Shown here in pieces: positions 9,099 to 16,620 of a stretch of 64,000 bases of DNA. The notes beneath the pieces were generated by a model, which saw nothing but the letters and a program-made list of their open reading frames with translations, was not told the DNA's origin and searched no databases. The stretch spans positions 1-64,000 of the forward strand of contig NZ_JACVOS010000012.1 of the NCBI RefSeq assembly GCF_018882335.1, given 5' to 3'. The number at the start of each line of letters is the position of its first letter. The first letter of the stretch is position 1. Both the position numbers and the translations under genes were made by a program. This DNA is from Polynucleobacter sp. AM-25C3 (GTDB lineage: Bacteria; Pseudomonadota; Gammaproteobacteria; Burkholderiales; Burkholderiaceae).

Positions 9099-10040
9099 AT
9101 GTTATTTACCCCTGCCGAAACAAAAGTGGTGATCGTTGGTGGCGGCACTATGGGCGCTGATGTAGCAGCTGTTTGTGCACGTGGAGGTTGCGCAGTGCAG
9201 GTGCTTGAACTTACGACAGAGCGCCGCGCACTCTTGCCAGATTACTTTGCCAGCACCATGATCGACCTAGGTTATGAAAATCGCCTACATTTACTGACTA
9301 CCGCCGGTTCATTAGAGGAGGTGGATTGGCCGGAAGTAGATCTGGTAATTGAGTGCGTACCTGAGCGCTTAGACATTAAACAAGAATTGTTTGCCAAGCT
9401 GGAGCAATACGCAAAACCTGAAGCGGTCCTGGCCAGTAACAGCACCAGCTTTCCGATTAGTGATATTGCGCGTGGTCTGAAAACACCTGCCCGTATGATC
9501 GGCCTACATTTTTTCATGCCGGCGCATTTAGTGCCTTGTGTAGAAGTGGTCTACGGTGCGAAGACTTCCCCTATGGTTGGTGAAAGCCTTTCTCGACTAA
9601 TGACTGCTTGTGGCATGGTGCCAGTGACCGTGAAAAAAGATTTACCGGGTTTTTTGGCTAATCGTTTGCAACATGCTCTATCGCGCGAAGCTTTTGCTAT
9701 GGTCGATGCGGGCATTGCTAGTTTGGAAGATATTGATAAGGCCGTGCGTTTTGGTTTTGGCTTTCGCTACATTGCGGCTGGACCTGCCATGCAAAGAGAT
9801 CATGCTGGGCTAGATGTGCATGGTGCTGGGGGTGCGACGATTTATCCCACCCTCAATAATTCCCCCGATATTGCGAAATGCTTAAGTGATCGGATTGCTA
9901 GTGGCAAGTTGGGCATGAAAACAGGCGAAGGTTTTTATTCTTGGACTGCGGAGACGATGAAGGCGGAGCGTGAACGCTATCAGGATGCCCTGCGTGCAGG
10001 GCTGAAGATTATCCAAAAAGATATTCCAGAGATTAAATAA
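9099..10040 (+). CDS. 3-hydroxyacyl-CoA dehydrogenase-like NAD-dependent enzyme (copy 2)
   Basis: 313 residues. GGGTMG lies at 14-19, followed by SNSTSFPISDIARGL, GLHFFMPAHLVPCVE and LPGFLANRLQHAL. It is a clear paralogue of the gene at 1783, sharing the same motif variants. The ATG at 9099 has AAGGAG eight bases upstream; a longer frame from 8907 would overlap the divergent gene and is rejected. It belongs to the beta-hydroxyacid dehydrogenase group that includes L-gulonate 3-dehydrogenase and carnitine dehydrogenase, as well as short 3-hydroxyacyl-CoA dehydrogenases. Two copies flanking one transporter operon suggest oxidation of related substrates or successive steps. Confidence 0.88.
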   Translation: MLFTPAETKVVIVGGGTMGADVAAVCARGGCAVQVLELTTERRALLPDYFASTMIDLGYENRLHLLTTAGSLEEVDWPEVDLVIECVPERLDIKQELFAKLEQYAKPEAVLASNSTSFPISDIARGLKTPARMIGLHFFMPAHLVPCVEVVYGAKTSPMVGESLSRLMTACGMVPVTVKKDLPGFLANRLQHALSREAFAMVDAGIASLEDIDKAVRFGFGFRYIAAGPAMQRDHAGLDVHGAGGATIYPTLNNSPDIAKCLSDRIASGKLGMKTGEGFYSWTAETMKAERERYQDALRAGLKIIQKDIPEIK

Positions 10041-10078
10041 ATCTGGGGTCAGAGCGCCCGATGTTTTATCCTGAGGGC

Positions 10079-10759
10079 ATGAAAAAAATTATTCGTATTT
10101 GGGATCTGCCAATTCGCTTGTTTCACTGGCTCTTGGTGATCTGCATTGTTGCTAGCTTTATTACTGTCAATATTGGTGGCAATGCAATGGAGTGGCATGC
10201 ACGGGTAGGTTACTGTGTTCTGACTTTAATTGTTTTCAGAATATGTTGGGGTGTCATTGGATCTCACCACGCACGCTTCGTGAATTTTGTCCCCAGTCCT
10301 AAAGGCTTGCTCGCCTACCTATCTGGAAAAACCAAGGCAGGTCTTGGCCACAATCCCTTGGGCGCCCTATCGGTGGTTGGGCTACTTTTTTCGGTCGGTC
10401 TTCAAGCGGTGACGGGCCTTTTTGCAAATGACGACATCATGTTTGAGGGCCCCTTTGCAAAATATGTTTCGAATAGCACTGTGGAGCTCTTGACCTCTAT
10501 TCACTATTTCAATGAAAAGGTTCTGATTATTCTAATTGCGCTCCATTTATGCGCGATCTTGTATTACCAAAAGTTCAAGGGTGAGAATTTAGTCAAGCCA
10601 ATGCTGCTAGGCGATAAAGAAATTGACCCAAGCGAGGAGGCAAAGTATTTACCATCTGACTTGGGTCATGCCTCCAAAGATGGAGGTCTGCAACGCGGCT
10701 TTGCTTTATTTCTGCTTAGCCTGATTGCGGTGATTCTGGGTTACTTCATTACTAAGTAG
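10079..10759 (+). CDS. Cytochrome b561-type membrane protein
   Basis: 226 residues from ATG 10079. A start at 10061 adds six residues; I prefer 10079 because MKKIIRIWDLPIRLFHW is the usual family beginning. The bacterial cytochrome b561 (Ni-Fe hydrogenase b-subunit-like) domain shows RLFHW, MEWHARVGY and SIHYFNEKV, with histidines that would ligate b-haem in a four-helix membrane bundle, and a C-terminal membrane helix. It is convergent with a cytochrome c' gene whose stop codon abuts this one. The likely role is electron transfer between quinol and that periplasmic cytochrome. Confidence 0.88.
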   Translation: MKKIIRIWDLPIRLFHWLLVICIVASFITVNIGGNAMEWHARVGYCVLTLIVFRICWGVIGSHHARFVNFVPSPKGLLAYLSGKTKAGLGHNPLGALSVVGLLFSVGLQAVTGLFANDDIMFEGPFAKYVSNSTVELLTSIHYFNEKVLIILIALHLCAILYYQKFKGENLVKPMLLGDKEIDPSEEAKYLPSDLGHASKDGGLQRGFALFLLSLIAVILGYFITK

Positions 10760-11209
10760 TTATTTTTTCTTGAAGTCATCATGGCAACCTTTACAGGTAG
10801 CACCGGCTGCACCAAAAGCCTTTTTAATTGCTTCTTGATCTCCTGACTGCGCGGCAGTATTGAGGTTTGCAACAGCGAGCTGCATTTTCTCGGAAGCAGA
10901 TTTGAATTTGGCGTTATCAGACCATACCTCTGGTAGCGCATTCCCACCTTCAGTGCCTGTGCCAAAGGCTTGCCATGGCAAGGTAGAAATCATTGCAACA
11001 ACTGCCGCATTTTTAGCGACATCATCCTTGTTGTATGGAGCTTCACCTTTTACGACTGCGCTAATTTTGCCAAAAGAGTTAGCCATTACTGTGAATGCGC
11101 TCTGGCGATATTTAATTGCGTCTTCTGGCTTTTTAAATTGCGCATAGGCAATCCCACTAACCAATAAGGTTGGTGCAAGGGTAGCCAAAACAAGATGTTT
11201 GAGTTTCAT
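10760..11209 (-). CDS. Cytochrome c' (class II c-type cytochrome)
   Basis: 149 residues starting at MKLKH, with GGAG six bases upstream. The in-frame start at 11230 lacks this support. A signal peptide ends near AYA. The single haem motif CKGCH is at the extreme C-terminus, which is typical of four-helix cytochrome c'. It is periplasmic. It lies tail to tail with the cytochrome b561 gene (stops at 10759 and 10760), a pairing seen in many proteobacteria. Roles proposed for this family are electron transfer and NO binding; neither can be decided here. Confidence 0.93.
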   Translation of the reverse strand: MKLKHLVLATLAPTLLVSGIAYAQFKKPEDAIKYRQSAFTVMANSFGKISAVVKGEAPYNKDDVAKNAAVVAMISTLPWQAFGTGTEGGNALPEVWSDNAKFKSASEKMQLAVANLNTAAQSGDQEAIKKAFGAAGATCKGCHDDFKKK

Positions 11210-11301
11210 AAGGAGCTCCAATAATTTCAATAGATTAGGGGGGTGACGCTATGTTTGCTCAGCATACTCTCGAACTACTTTTTTTGCCGACGGGAATTTG
11301 T

Positions 11302-11964
11302 TTAGAAAATCATTCTTAAGGGGCTGGTCAGCAGCAGAATCAACCACTCAAAAAAGGCCATCAATGGAGTCATCCAAAGGCTGCCAATAATGCCAGTAAA
11401 TACGAGGCCCAAGACAATAAAAAATCCCCAAGGCTCTAGCTTTCCGAGTGCGATGGACTGGCGGGCTGGCAACAAGCCGGCTAGTATGCGACCGCCATCT
11501 AGCGGAGGGAGTGGAAAGAGGTTAAATACCAAGAGACCTAGATTCCAGGTAATTCCCGCCTGAGACATAGAGATTAAGAACTTTTCATTCACTCCAAGGC
11601 CAACGAGAACTATTAGTAGGATGAGCCAAATTAAGGCTTGGATGAAATTAGATCCAGGCCCAGCCAAGGCTACCCAAATAGAGTCAATGCGGGGGTTTCT
11701 GAGGCGTCCAAGGTTGACTGGTACGGGTTTGGCATAGCCTACTAAAAAAGGGGATCCCGACAAAATGAGTAGCAGAGGGATCAGAATCGTCCCCACTGGA
11801 TCTATATGTTTAAGGGGGTTGAGGCTTACTCTGCCGAGCATATAGGCGGTATTGTCACCAAATTGACGCGCTGCATAGCCATGGGCAGCTTCATGGATGG
11901 TGATGGCAAAAATCAAAGGAATCGCATTAATCGCGACGGCTTGGATAGAATAGTCAGTAATCAT
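11302..11964 (-). CDS. Site-2 protease-type M50 membrane metallopeptidase
   Basis: 220 residues from MITDYS. The zinc motif HEAAHG occurs in the first membrane helix and a later NLFPLPPLDGG gives the NxxPxPxLDG motif with the third zinc ligand. This is the compact, PDZ-less rhomboid-like form common in bacteria (YwhC type), a membrane-embedded protease of unknown substrate. A longer frame from 12021 has no added conserved residues and overlaps the divergent small gene at 11994. Confidence in family is high; the target is unknown. Confidence 0.93.
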   Translation of the reverse strand: MITDYSIQAVAINAIPLIFAITIHEAAHGYAARQFGDNTAYMLGRVSLNPLKHIDPVGTILIPLLLILSGSPFLVGYAKPVPVNLGRLRNPRIDSIWVALAGPGSNFIQALIWLILLIVLVGLGVNEKFLISMSQAGITWNLGLLVFNLFPLPPLDGGRILAGLLPARQSIALGKLEPWGFFIVLGLVFTGIIGSLWMTPLMAFFEWLILLLTSPLRMIF

Positions 11965-11993
11965 GGCAATATGATATCCATAGGAGTAAAAAA

Positions 11994-12161
11994 ATGACTG
12001 ATGATAAAAAACCTGAATCAAAAACCCCAGCTAAGTCCGCGCTGGCTAAGCCAGCAGCCCGTCCACCAGCCCCAAAAGGCCCATCTGGTCCTGGCGGTAG
12101 GCCTCAGGCAGGCTTTGGAGGCGGAAAAGCCATGATGCGCAAGGCTGGCCGCGGCCGATAG
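11994..12161 (+). CDS. Small basic Pro/Gly/Ala/Lys-rich protein (55 aa)
   Basis: ATG 11994 is preceded by AGGAG with seven-base spacing and opens a 55-residue frame ending at TAG 12161. The composition is low complexity: Lys, Pro and Ala in the first half, Gly and Arg in the second, ending GRGR. No membrane segment is present and it is probably disordered and nucleic-acid or membrane-surface binding, but I do not recognise a family. It starts 30 bases from the divergent M50 protease start. The strong ribosome binding site is the main reason to believe it is translated. Confidence 0.6.
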   Translation: MTDDKKPESKTPAKSALAKPAARPPAPKGPSGPGGRPQAGFGGGKAMMRKAGRGR

Positions 12162-12205
12162 TGGATAATTGCGCTATCAATTAATGTGTTTAATGAGGAT
12201 TTAGC

Positions 12206-12343
12206 ATGAACGAATGGCATAAAGAGTCAAAAGACGAAATCAACAAAAAGATCATTACTTTGATCGTGATGTTGGCAGCCGCTACTAGCCTGGCTATTTT
12301 GTTTGCATTGGTTGCAGCTCATACTGGTTACGTATTCGGTTAA
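12206..12343 (+). CDS. Small single-span membrane protein (45 aa)
   Basis: ATG 12206 has GAGG seven bases upstream. The 45-residue product has a charged N-terminus (MNEWHKESKDEINKK) followed by about 25 hydrophobic residues and a short GYVFG tail, which predicts one transmembrane helix with the N-terminus cytoplasmic. No family is recognised. It lies 44 bases after the basic small protein and 9 bases before the dioxygenase gene, suggesting a four-gene run with crcB. Confidence 0.6.
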   Translation: MNEWHKESKDEINKKIITLIVMLAAATSLAILFALVAAHTGYVFG

Positions 12344-12352
12344 TTTGCATTA

Positions 12353-13132
12353 ATGACTAGCCATCGCCAACCTGCAGTATTTGCTGGCCATGGCAGTCCG
12401 ATGTACGCCATTGAGCCCAATCGCTATACAGCCGCTTGGGCCACTCTTGGTAAATCCCTTAAGCGCCCAGATGCCATCTTGGTTATCTCGGCCCATTGGG
12501 TAACTCGGGGAGTTTGGGTTACTGCAATGCCTAAACCCAAAACCATTCATGACTTTGGCGGATTTCCGCAGGCTTTGTTTGATATTCAGTATCCAGCACC
12601 AGGAAGTCCTGCGCTTGCGGATCGAGTAAAAGAGCTCTTGGATGTTCCTGTTGTGCTTGAAGAGAATGAATGGGGCATTGATCATGGTGCTTGGTCTGTT
12701 CTCAAATACCTCTACCCCAATGCTGATATTCCTGTAGTGCAGCTCAGTTTGGACGGCTCCCTTTCTGCAAGCGAGCACTATGAGCTAGCCAAAAAATTAC
12801 GCCCTTTGCGGGATGAAAATATTTTGATTCTGGCTAGCGGCAACGTTGTGCACAATTTGCGTACCATTCATTGGGAAGAGGGTGCGACACCGTATCCTTG
12901 GGCCAAAGAGTTCAATGATTTTTTTGTTTCGGAGATGAAAGCAAATCATCATGAGACCTTGATTCATTGGGAGCAATTTGGCGACTCTGCTCATTTGTCT
13001 ATTCCGACCCCTGAACATTATTGGCCTGCCTTGTATGTGCTCGCCCAGCAAGAGCATGGGGAAGAGTCTAAAGTGCTAGTGGATGGAGTAGAAATGGGTT
13101 CCATTGGCATGCTCACTTTTTCAATTCAATAA
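12353..13132 (+). CDS. Class III extradiol dioxygenase family (4,5-DOPA dioxygenase-like)
   Basis: 259 residues matching the YgiD/DODA family. An early FAGHGSPM supplies the first metal histidine, ISAHWVT the second, and ILASGNVVHNL a third conserved His. Members are non-haem iron or zinc enzymes that open catechol rings; E. coli YgiD acts on DOPA in vitro, while physiological substrates are mostly unknown. The start lacks a clear Shine-Dalgarno sequence and lies just after the stop of the 45-residue membrane protein, so translational coupling is likely. Its end lies 10 bases before crcB. Confidence 0.9.
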   Translation: MTSHRQPAVFAGHGSPMYAIEPNRYTAAWATLGKSLKRPDAILVISAHWVTRGVWVTAMPKPKTIHDFGGFPQALFDIQYPAPGSPALADRVKELLDVPVVLEENEWGIDHGAWSVLKYLYPNADIPVVQLSLDGSLSASEHYELAKKLRPLRDENILILASGNVVHNLRTIHWEEGATPYPWAKEFNDFFVSEMKANHHETLIHWEQFGDSAHLSIPTPEHYWPALYVLAQQEHGEESKVLVDGVEMGSIGMLTFSIQ

Positions 13133-13142
13133 ATATCAAAAT

Positions 13143-13520
13143 ATGTGGCCATCTATTCTTGCAATTTTCTGTGGAGCTGGTTTAGGCGCATTGCTGAGAG
13201 CGGGATTTAATCTGGCGACGGTCAGTATTTCCTCAACGCTACCACTGGGAACCTTTATCTCCAATATGGTGGGTGGATACATGATCGGTATCGCCGTAGC
13301 TTTTTTTGGCAACAACCCCGGCCTTTCTCCTGAATGGAAGTTATTTGTGATTACCGGCTTCTTAGGCGGACTCACAACTTTTTCTAGTTTTTCTGCTGAA
13401 GTCGTAGGCTTTATGCAGCGCGGTGAAGTCACTTGGGCGCTCGGTACCGCGCTCTTGCATTTAGTTGGCTCACTGTGTCTTACTTTCTTGGGTATTTTGA
13501 CTTACCAAGCGCTGAAGTAA
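13143..13520 (+). CDS. crcB: Fluoride exporter CrcB/Fluc
   Basis: 125 residues, the standard Fluc subunit size, with four hydrophobic helices. Landmarks are GAGLGALLR near the start, PLGTFISNMVGGYMIG (pore Asn) and GFLGGLTTFSSFS (conserved Phe and Thr residues lining the pore, with the sodium site nearby). Dual-topology dimers export fluoride passively. ATG 13143 matches the family start; an in-frame ATG at 13104 would extend into the dioxygenase gene and adds nothing conserved. No fluoride riboswitch is apparent upstream, as the gene directly follows the dioxygenase frame. Confidence 0.92.
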   Translation: MWPSILAIFCGAGLGALLRAGFNLATVSISSTLPLGTFISNMVGGYMIGIAVAFFGNNPGLSPEWKLFVITGFLGGLTTFSSFSAEVVGFMQRGEVTWALGTALLHLVGSLCLTFLGILTYQALK

Positions 13521-13537
13521 GTCTTGCAGTAAGACTT
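13519..13537. terminator. Weak hairpin between convergent crcB and Bug-protein genes
   Basis: AAGTCTT and AAGACTT pair around a five-base loop and span the 15-base gap between the crcB stop (13520) and the opposing stop (13536). T-runs are short, so termination efficiency is doubtful. Confidence 0.4.
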
Positions 13538-14513
13538 ATTCGGGCTTGATATTTCCGGCCCTCACTACGGCACTCCATTTAGCAGCTTCAGATTTAATTA
13601 AGGCTGCAAAGTCTGCGGGGGTACCGCCACCAATTTCATTTCCTTGGGAGAGCATGAGTTCTCTCAGTTGTGGATCTTTAAGCGCTTCATTAGCAGCTTT
13701 ATTTAATGTATCAATAATGGGTTTCGGTGTGCCGGCAGGCGCAATGAATCCCTGCCAATTAAGCACTTCAACTTTAGGATATCCAAGCTCTGCAAAGCTA
13801 GGCACATTTGGAAAGAGGGGCGATCTCTTTTTACTTGTGATGGCGATCGGGCGTAGCTTGTCTGCTCTGATGCTGGGCACTGCCGAATACATTTGGTCAA
13901 ACATCATGTCGACATTACCACCCATCAAGTCTGTCAAGCCTGCAGATCCACTCTTGTAGGGCACATGAATCATTTGAATGCCGGCATTTTGCATAAAGAG
14001 TTCTGCTGAGAGTTGATGGCTGCCACCAATGCCTCCTGATGAGAAGGTCAGGGTGCCCGGTTTTGCTTTGGCTGCAGTAACAATATCTTGAATAGTCTTG
14101 TATGGCGAATTTGGATTAACCACTAAAACTAGGGGTCCTTTTTCTATCAAGATAATTGGGATTAGATCGGTTTCAGGATCGTAGCGCAGGTTGCCAAATA
14201 GCGTTTTATTAACCGCCATGGGAGCAAAGTTGCCCATACCAATCGTGTAGCCATCTGGCGTGGATCTTGCTACAAACTCAGTGCCAATATTTCCGCCGGC
14301 ACCCGGTTTGTTGTCAATGACAAAGGGTTGCTTCAGGATCACACTCATTTTCTGGGCCAACTGCCTACTACGAGAATCTGCACTCCCGCCTGCGCCATAA
14401 GGCACAACCACAGTAATGGGTTTATTGGGGTAATTGGTTTGGGCTTGTGGCGTAGCAACAGTTAGCAATGCCGCACAGAGTGCAGATATCTTTAAAAGTT
14501 TCATCATTGTCAT
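13536..14513 (-). CDS. Bug-family tripartite tricarboxylate transporter binding protein (1)
   Basis: 325 residues. The signal peptide runs MKLLKIS to about PQAQ, and the mature protein begins YPNKPITVVVPYGAGGSADSRSR, the standard Bug/TctC opening. Bug proteins are periplasmic ligand receptors for TTT transporters and are greatly expanded in Burkholderiales. No TctA or TctB membrane genes are nearby, which is common for this family. Its ATG overlaps the upstream chromate-transporter stop by four bases (ATGA), so it is translationally coupled to that operon. The ligand is unknown. Confidence 0.93.
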   Translation of the reverse strand: MTMMKLLKISALCAALLTVATPQAQTNYPNKPITVVVPYGAGGSADSRSRQLAQKMSVILKQPFVIDNKPGAGGNIGTEFVARSTPDGYTIGMGNFAPMAVNKTLFGNLRYDPETDLIPIILIEKGPLVLVVNPNSPYKTIQDIVTAAKAKPGTLTFSSGGIGGSHQLSAELFMQNAGIQMIHVPYKSGSAGLTDLMGGNVDMMFDQMYSAVPSIRADKLRPIAITSKKRSPLFPNVPSFAELGYPKVEVLNWQGFIAPAGTPKPIIDTLNKAANEALKDPQLRELMLSQGNEIGGGTPADFAALIKSEAAKWSAVVRAGNIKPE

Positions 14514-15031
14514 ATCACTCCCATGATTCCTAGGGTTGCGCCTAGTGCGATTAAATATAAAGGATGCCAGCGAGTCAATACAGCTATTCCAATGGTGAAT
14601 AGCGTAAGTGCATATGCTGCGTAGCTATGATTAATTTGCAAAGCAATCTGCCATGCAGACGAGAGTACTAAGCCGATTGCAAGAGCTGCTGCAGCATATT
14701 GAATGGACTTCTTTTTGTGAGCATCGTTCATGCCCAATATCAGGCGTTGCAAGTGGTAAACCAAAATGGACGATGGCCAAGCAATTGCAATGGTTGCAAC
14801 TAGGGCTCCTAAGACACCATGAACATGCCAGCCGATGAGAGTGACTGTCATGAAGTTTGGGCCGGGCGCAGCTTGTGCGATGGCAAAGTAATCTGCAAAA
14901 GTTTGTAAGTCAATCCAATGCTCTTGATTTACAGACAGATCCAATAGGCTGGGAAGTAGCGCATTCACTCCTCCGAATGCAATCAGAGAAAAGGCGGAAA
15001 GCTTTAAAAAGAGACTGATTAACACGCTCAT
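14510..15031 (-). CDS. Chromate transporter-like protein, second half (short CHR)
   Basis: 173 residues from ATG 15031, chosen because it overlaps the preceding stop as ATGA. It is hydrophobic, with GGVNALLPSL and AQAAPGPNFMTV, the latter being the CHR-domain PGPN motif. Full-length ChrA has two CHR domains; here each is a separate gene (short-chain CHR pair), which is a recognised arrangement. Short CHR pairs must work together. Chromate export is the known role, but substrates of many such pairs are untested and the operon context (2-hydroxyacid dehydrogenase, Bug protein) does not point to chromate. Confidence 0.88.
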   Translation of the reverse strand: MSVLISLFLKLSAFSLIAFGGVNALLPSLLDLSVNQEHWIDLQTFADYFAIAQAAPGPNFMTVTLIGWHVHGVLGALVATIAIAWPSSILVYHLQRLILGMNDAHKKKSIQYAAAALAIGLVLSSAWQIALQINHSYAAYALTLFTIGIAVLTRWHPLYLIALGATLGIMGVI

Positions 15032-15615
15032 AGTTTGCGCGCCTTTTTTTGTGCCAAGATCCACGCAAGCGGAGAAGCAATGAGAACCACCCAGCCAAGA
15101 CCGAGCTGGTAATAACTGGCGGCAATTACAGTTACAGCTACCACTAGTAACATCGCAGGAAAGCGCAACTCATCACGCAACATTTTGATTCCAGTGGAGG
15201 CAATTAAGCCCACCCCAACAGCAGAAATACCCCGCAGAATGCCTTGGACGGATTCCAGATAGCTGAAATGTGTATAGAGAAGGGCTAGCAGCATCACAAT
15301 GCAAATGGGTCCAAGCGTTAAGCCAAGTACGGCTGCTAATGCGCCCTTTGCACCGGCAAAGCGGGAGCCAATACAAACTGCCAGATTAACAATGTTGGGA
15401 CCCGGAACAATTTGACATATTCCAAGAATGGCGCTGAAGTCTTCAGAGCTTAATACTTTATCTCGCTCAACCAGAGTCCGGCGCGCCCAAGGTAAAACCC
15501 CGCCAAAACCAGACATCCCGATTTTGCTGAAGCTGATAAATAATTCTGCGGGGGTAAGTGTCTTCAAGTGAATTAAGGTTCGAATGGATGGGGAATTGGC
15601 TTTTGATCGAGCCAT
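15028..15615 (-). CDS. Chromate transporter-like protein, first half (short CHR)
   Basis: 195 residues with FSKIGMSGFGG followed by ICQIVPGPNIVN, both CHR-domain signatures, and about six hydrophobic segments. It overlaps the next CHR gene by four bases. The start at 15615 makes a 43-base overlap with the upstream hydroxyacid dehydrogenase gene. An in-frame TTG at 15567, just after that gene's stop, is an alternative giving about 179 residues and keeping the whole CHR domain. Likely partner of the downstream half in a heteromeric membrane transporter. Confidence 0.87.
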   Translation of the reverse strand: MARSKANSPSIRTLIHLKTLTPAELFISFSKIGMSGFGGVLPWARRTLVERDKVLSSEDFSAILGICQIVPGPNIVNLAVCIGSRFAGAKGALAAVLGLTLGPICIVMLLALLYTHFSYLESVQGILRGISAVGVGLIASTGIKMLRDELRFPAMLLVVAVTVIAASYYQLGLGWVVLIASPLAWILAQKKARKL

Positions 15616-16547
15616 GCTTCTAGCGTTTGAGTGATGCCTTGCGAGAAGGTTTCAAAAATAGGCTCTGCAATAAACCCGAGATGAGGTGTCACTAGTAGGT
15701 TGGGTGTATAGCGAAGTGGATCATCCTTTGGCAGCGGTTCGATGTCAAAGACATCTACTGCGGCTTGCGCGGGACAACCCTTTTTAAGCGCGGCACCTAA
15801 ATCGGGCATATTGATTAATGCTGAACGCGAAGTATTTACCAAAATGGAATCCGGGCGCATTAAGGCAAGTTGATCGGCGCTAATGATGCCCTTAGTGCCA
15901 GGGCCGGCTACCAGATGCATCGTGATTACTTTTGATGTACTCAGTAATTCATCTAGGCTAACGGATGTTGCATTTTCAGCAGCAGCACGTTCCGGTGTCA
16001 TGCGGGGACTCCAGGTCACGACTTCCATGCCAAACGCATGGCCAACTCTCGCTACTCGACTACCGATTGCACCTAAGCCCATCACACCAAGCCGTTGGCC
16101 AGAAAGCATTGGTAGTAGAGATAGTTCATCGCGCCAGCCACCAGTAGAAATTAACTTGTTCTGCTCAATCAGGTGTTTAGAGGCGCCTAAGATTAAGGCC
16201 CAGGTTAACTCGGCGGTGGTCTCTGTTGATGGGCCACCGGGCGTACATGCCATGGGAATGTTTCTGGAGGCCAAAGAGGTGGCCTCAAGTGTGCCATTCC
16301 GTTTACCGGTAAACATGAGGAACTTGAGCTTTGGGAGTCTTGCGATCATGGCCTCATTAAAGGGTGATCGATCGCGCACGATAGCAATCGCATCAGCGTC
16401 TTTTACGGCCTCATATAGCGCCTCATCTCGCAAGGGCTCATGATGAATTGTGAGGTTTGCACTCTGGTCGAGCTTATCCCAGTTTGAGAAGCGACGCAGG
16501 GCGCGTTCGTAATCCCCTAGGATGACAATGTTAGGTAAATTGGTCAT
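15573..16547 (-). CDS. D-2-hydroxyacid dehydrogenase family protein
   Basis: 324 residues. The NAD site is GLGAIGSR (158-165); the catalytic triad is R241 (NTSRSAL), E270 (DVFDIEP) and H289 (VTPHLGF). It falls in the branch often labelled D-2-hydroxyacid or phosphoglycerate dehydrogenase-like, without a C-terminal ACT domain, so it is not a full SerA. It heads a minus-strand operon with the two short CHR genes and a Bug binding protein, all overlapping, which suggests one metabolic purpose involving a 2-hydroxy or 2-keto acid. Substrate unknown. Confidence 0.9.
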   Translation of the reverse strand: MTNLPNIVILGDYERALRRFSNWDKLDQSANLTIHHEPLRDEALYEAVKDADAIAIVRDRSPFNEAMIARLPKLKFLMFTGKRNGTLEATSLASRNIPMACTPGGPSTETTAELTWALILGASKHLIEQNKLISTGGWRDELSLLPMLSGQRLGVMGLGAIGSRVARVGHAFGMEVVTWSPRMTPERAAAENATSVSLDELLSTSKVITMHLVAGPGTKGIISADQLALMRPDSILVNTSRSALINMPDLGAALKKGCPAQAAVDVFDIEPLPKDDPLRYTPNLLVTPHLGFIAEPIFETFSQGITQTLEAWLDQKPIPHPFEP

Positions 16548-16620
16548 GTCTCTTTTCTTATTTATTATTCTGTTTGAGTTTACTATCGATCCCTAAGCCA
16601 TTTTGACAAAGGAAATTCCC

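Noticed and set aside
13100-13142. Fluoride riboswitch before crcB
   Set aside because: The space is coding sequence of the dioxygenase plus ten bases; no pseudoknot-like motif was recognised.
15883-16443. 186-codon plus-strand frame
   Set aside because: Antisense shadow of the D-2-hydroxyacid dehydrogenase with complete catalytic residues.
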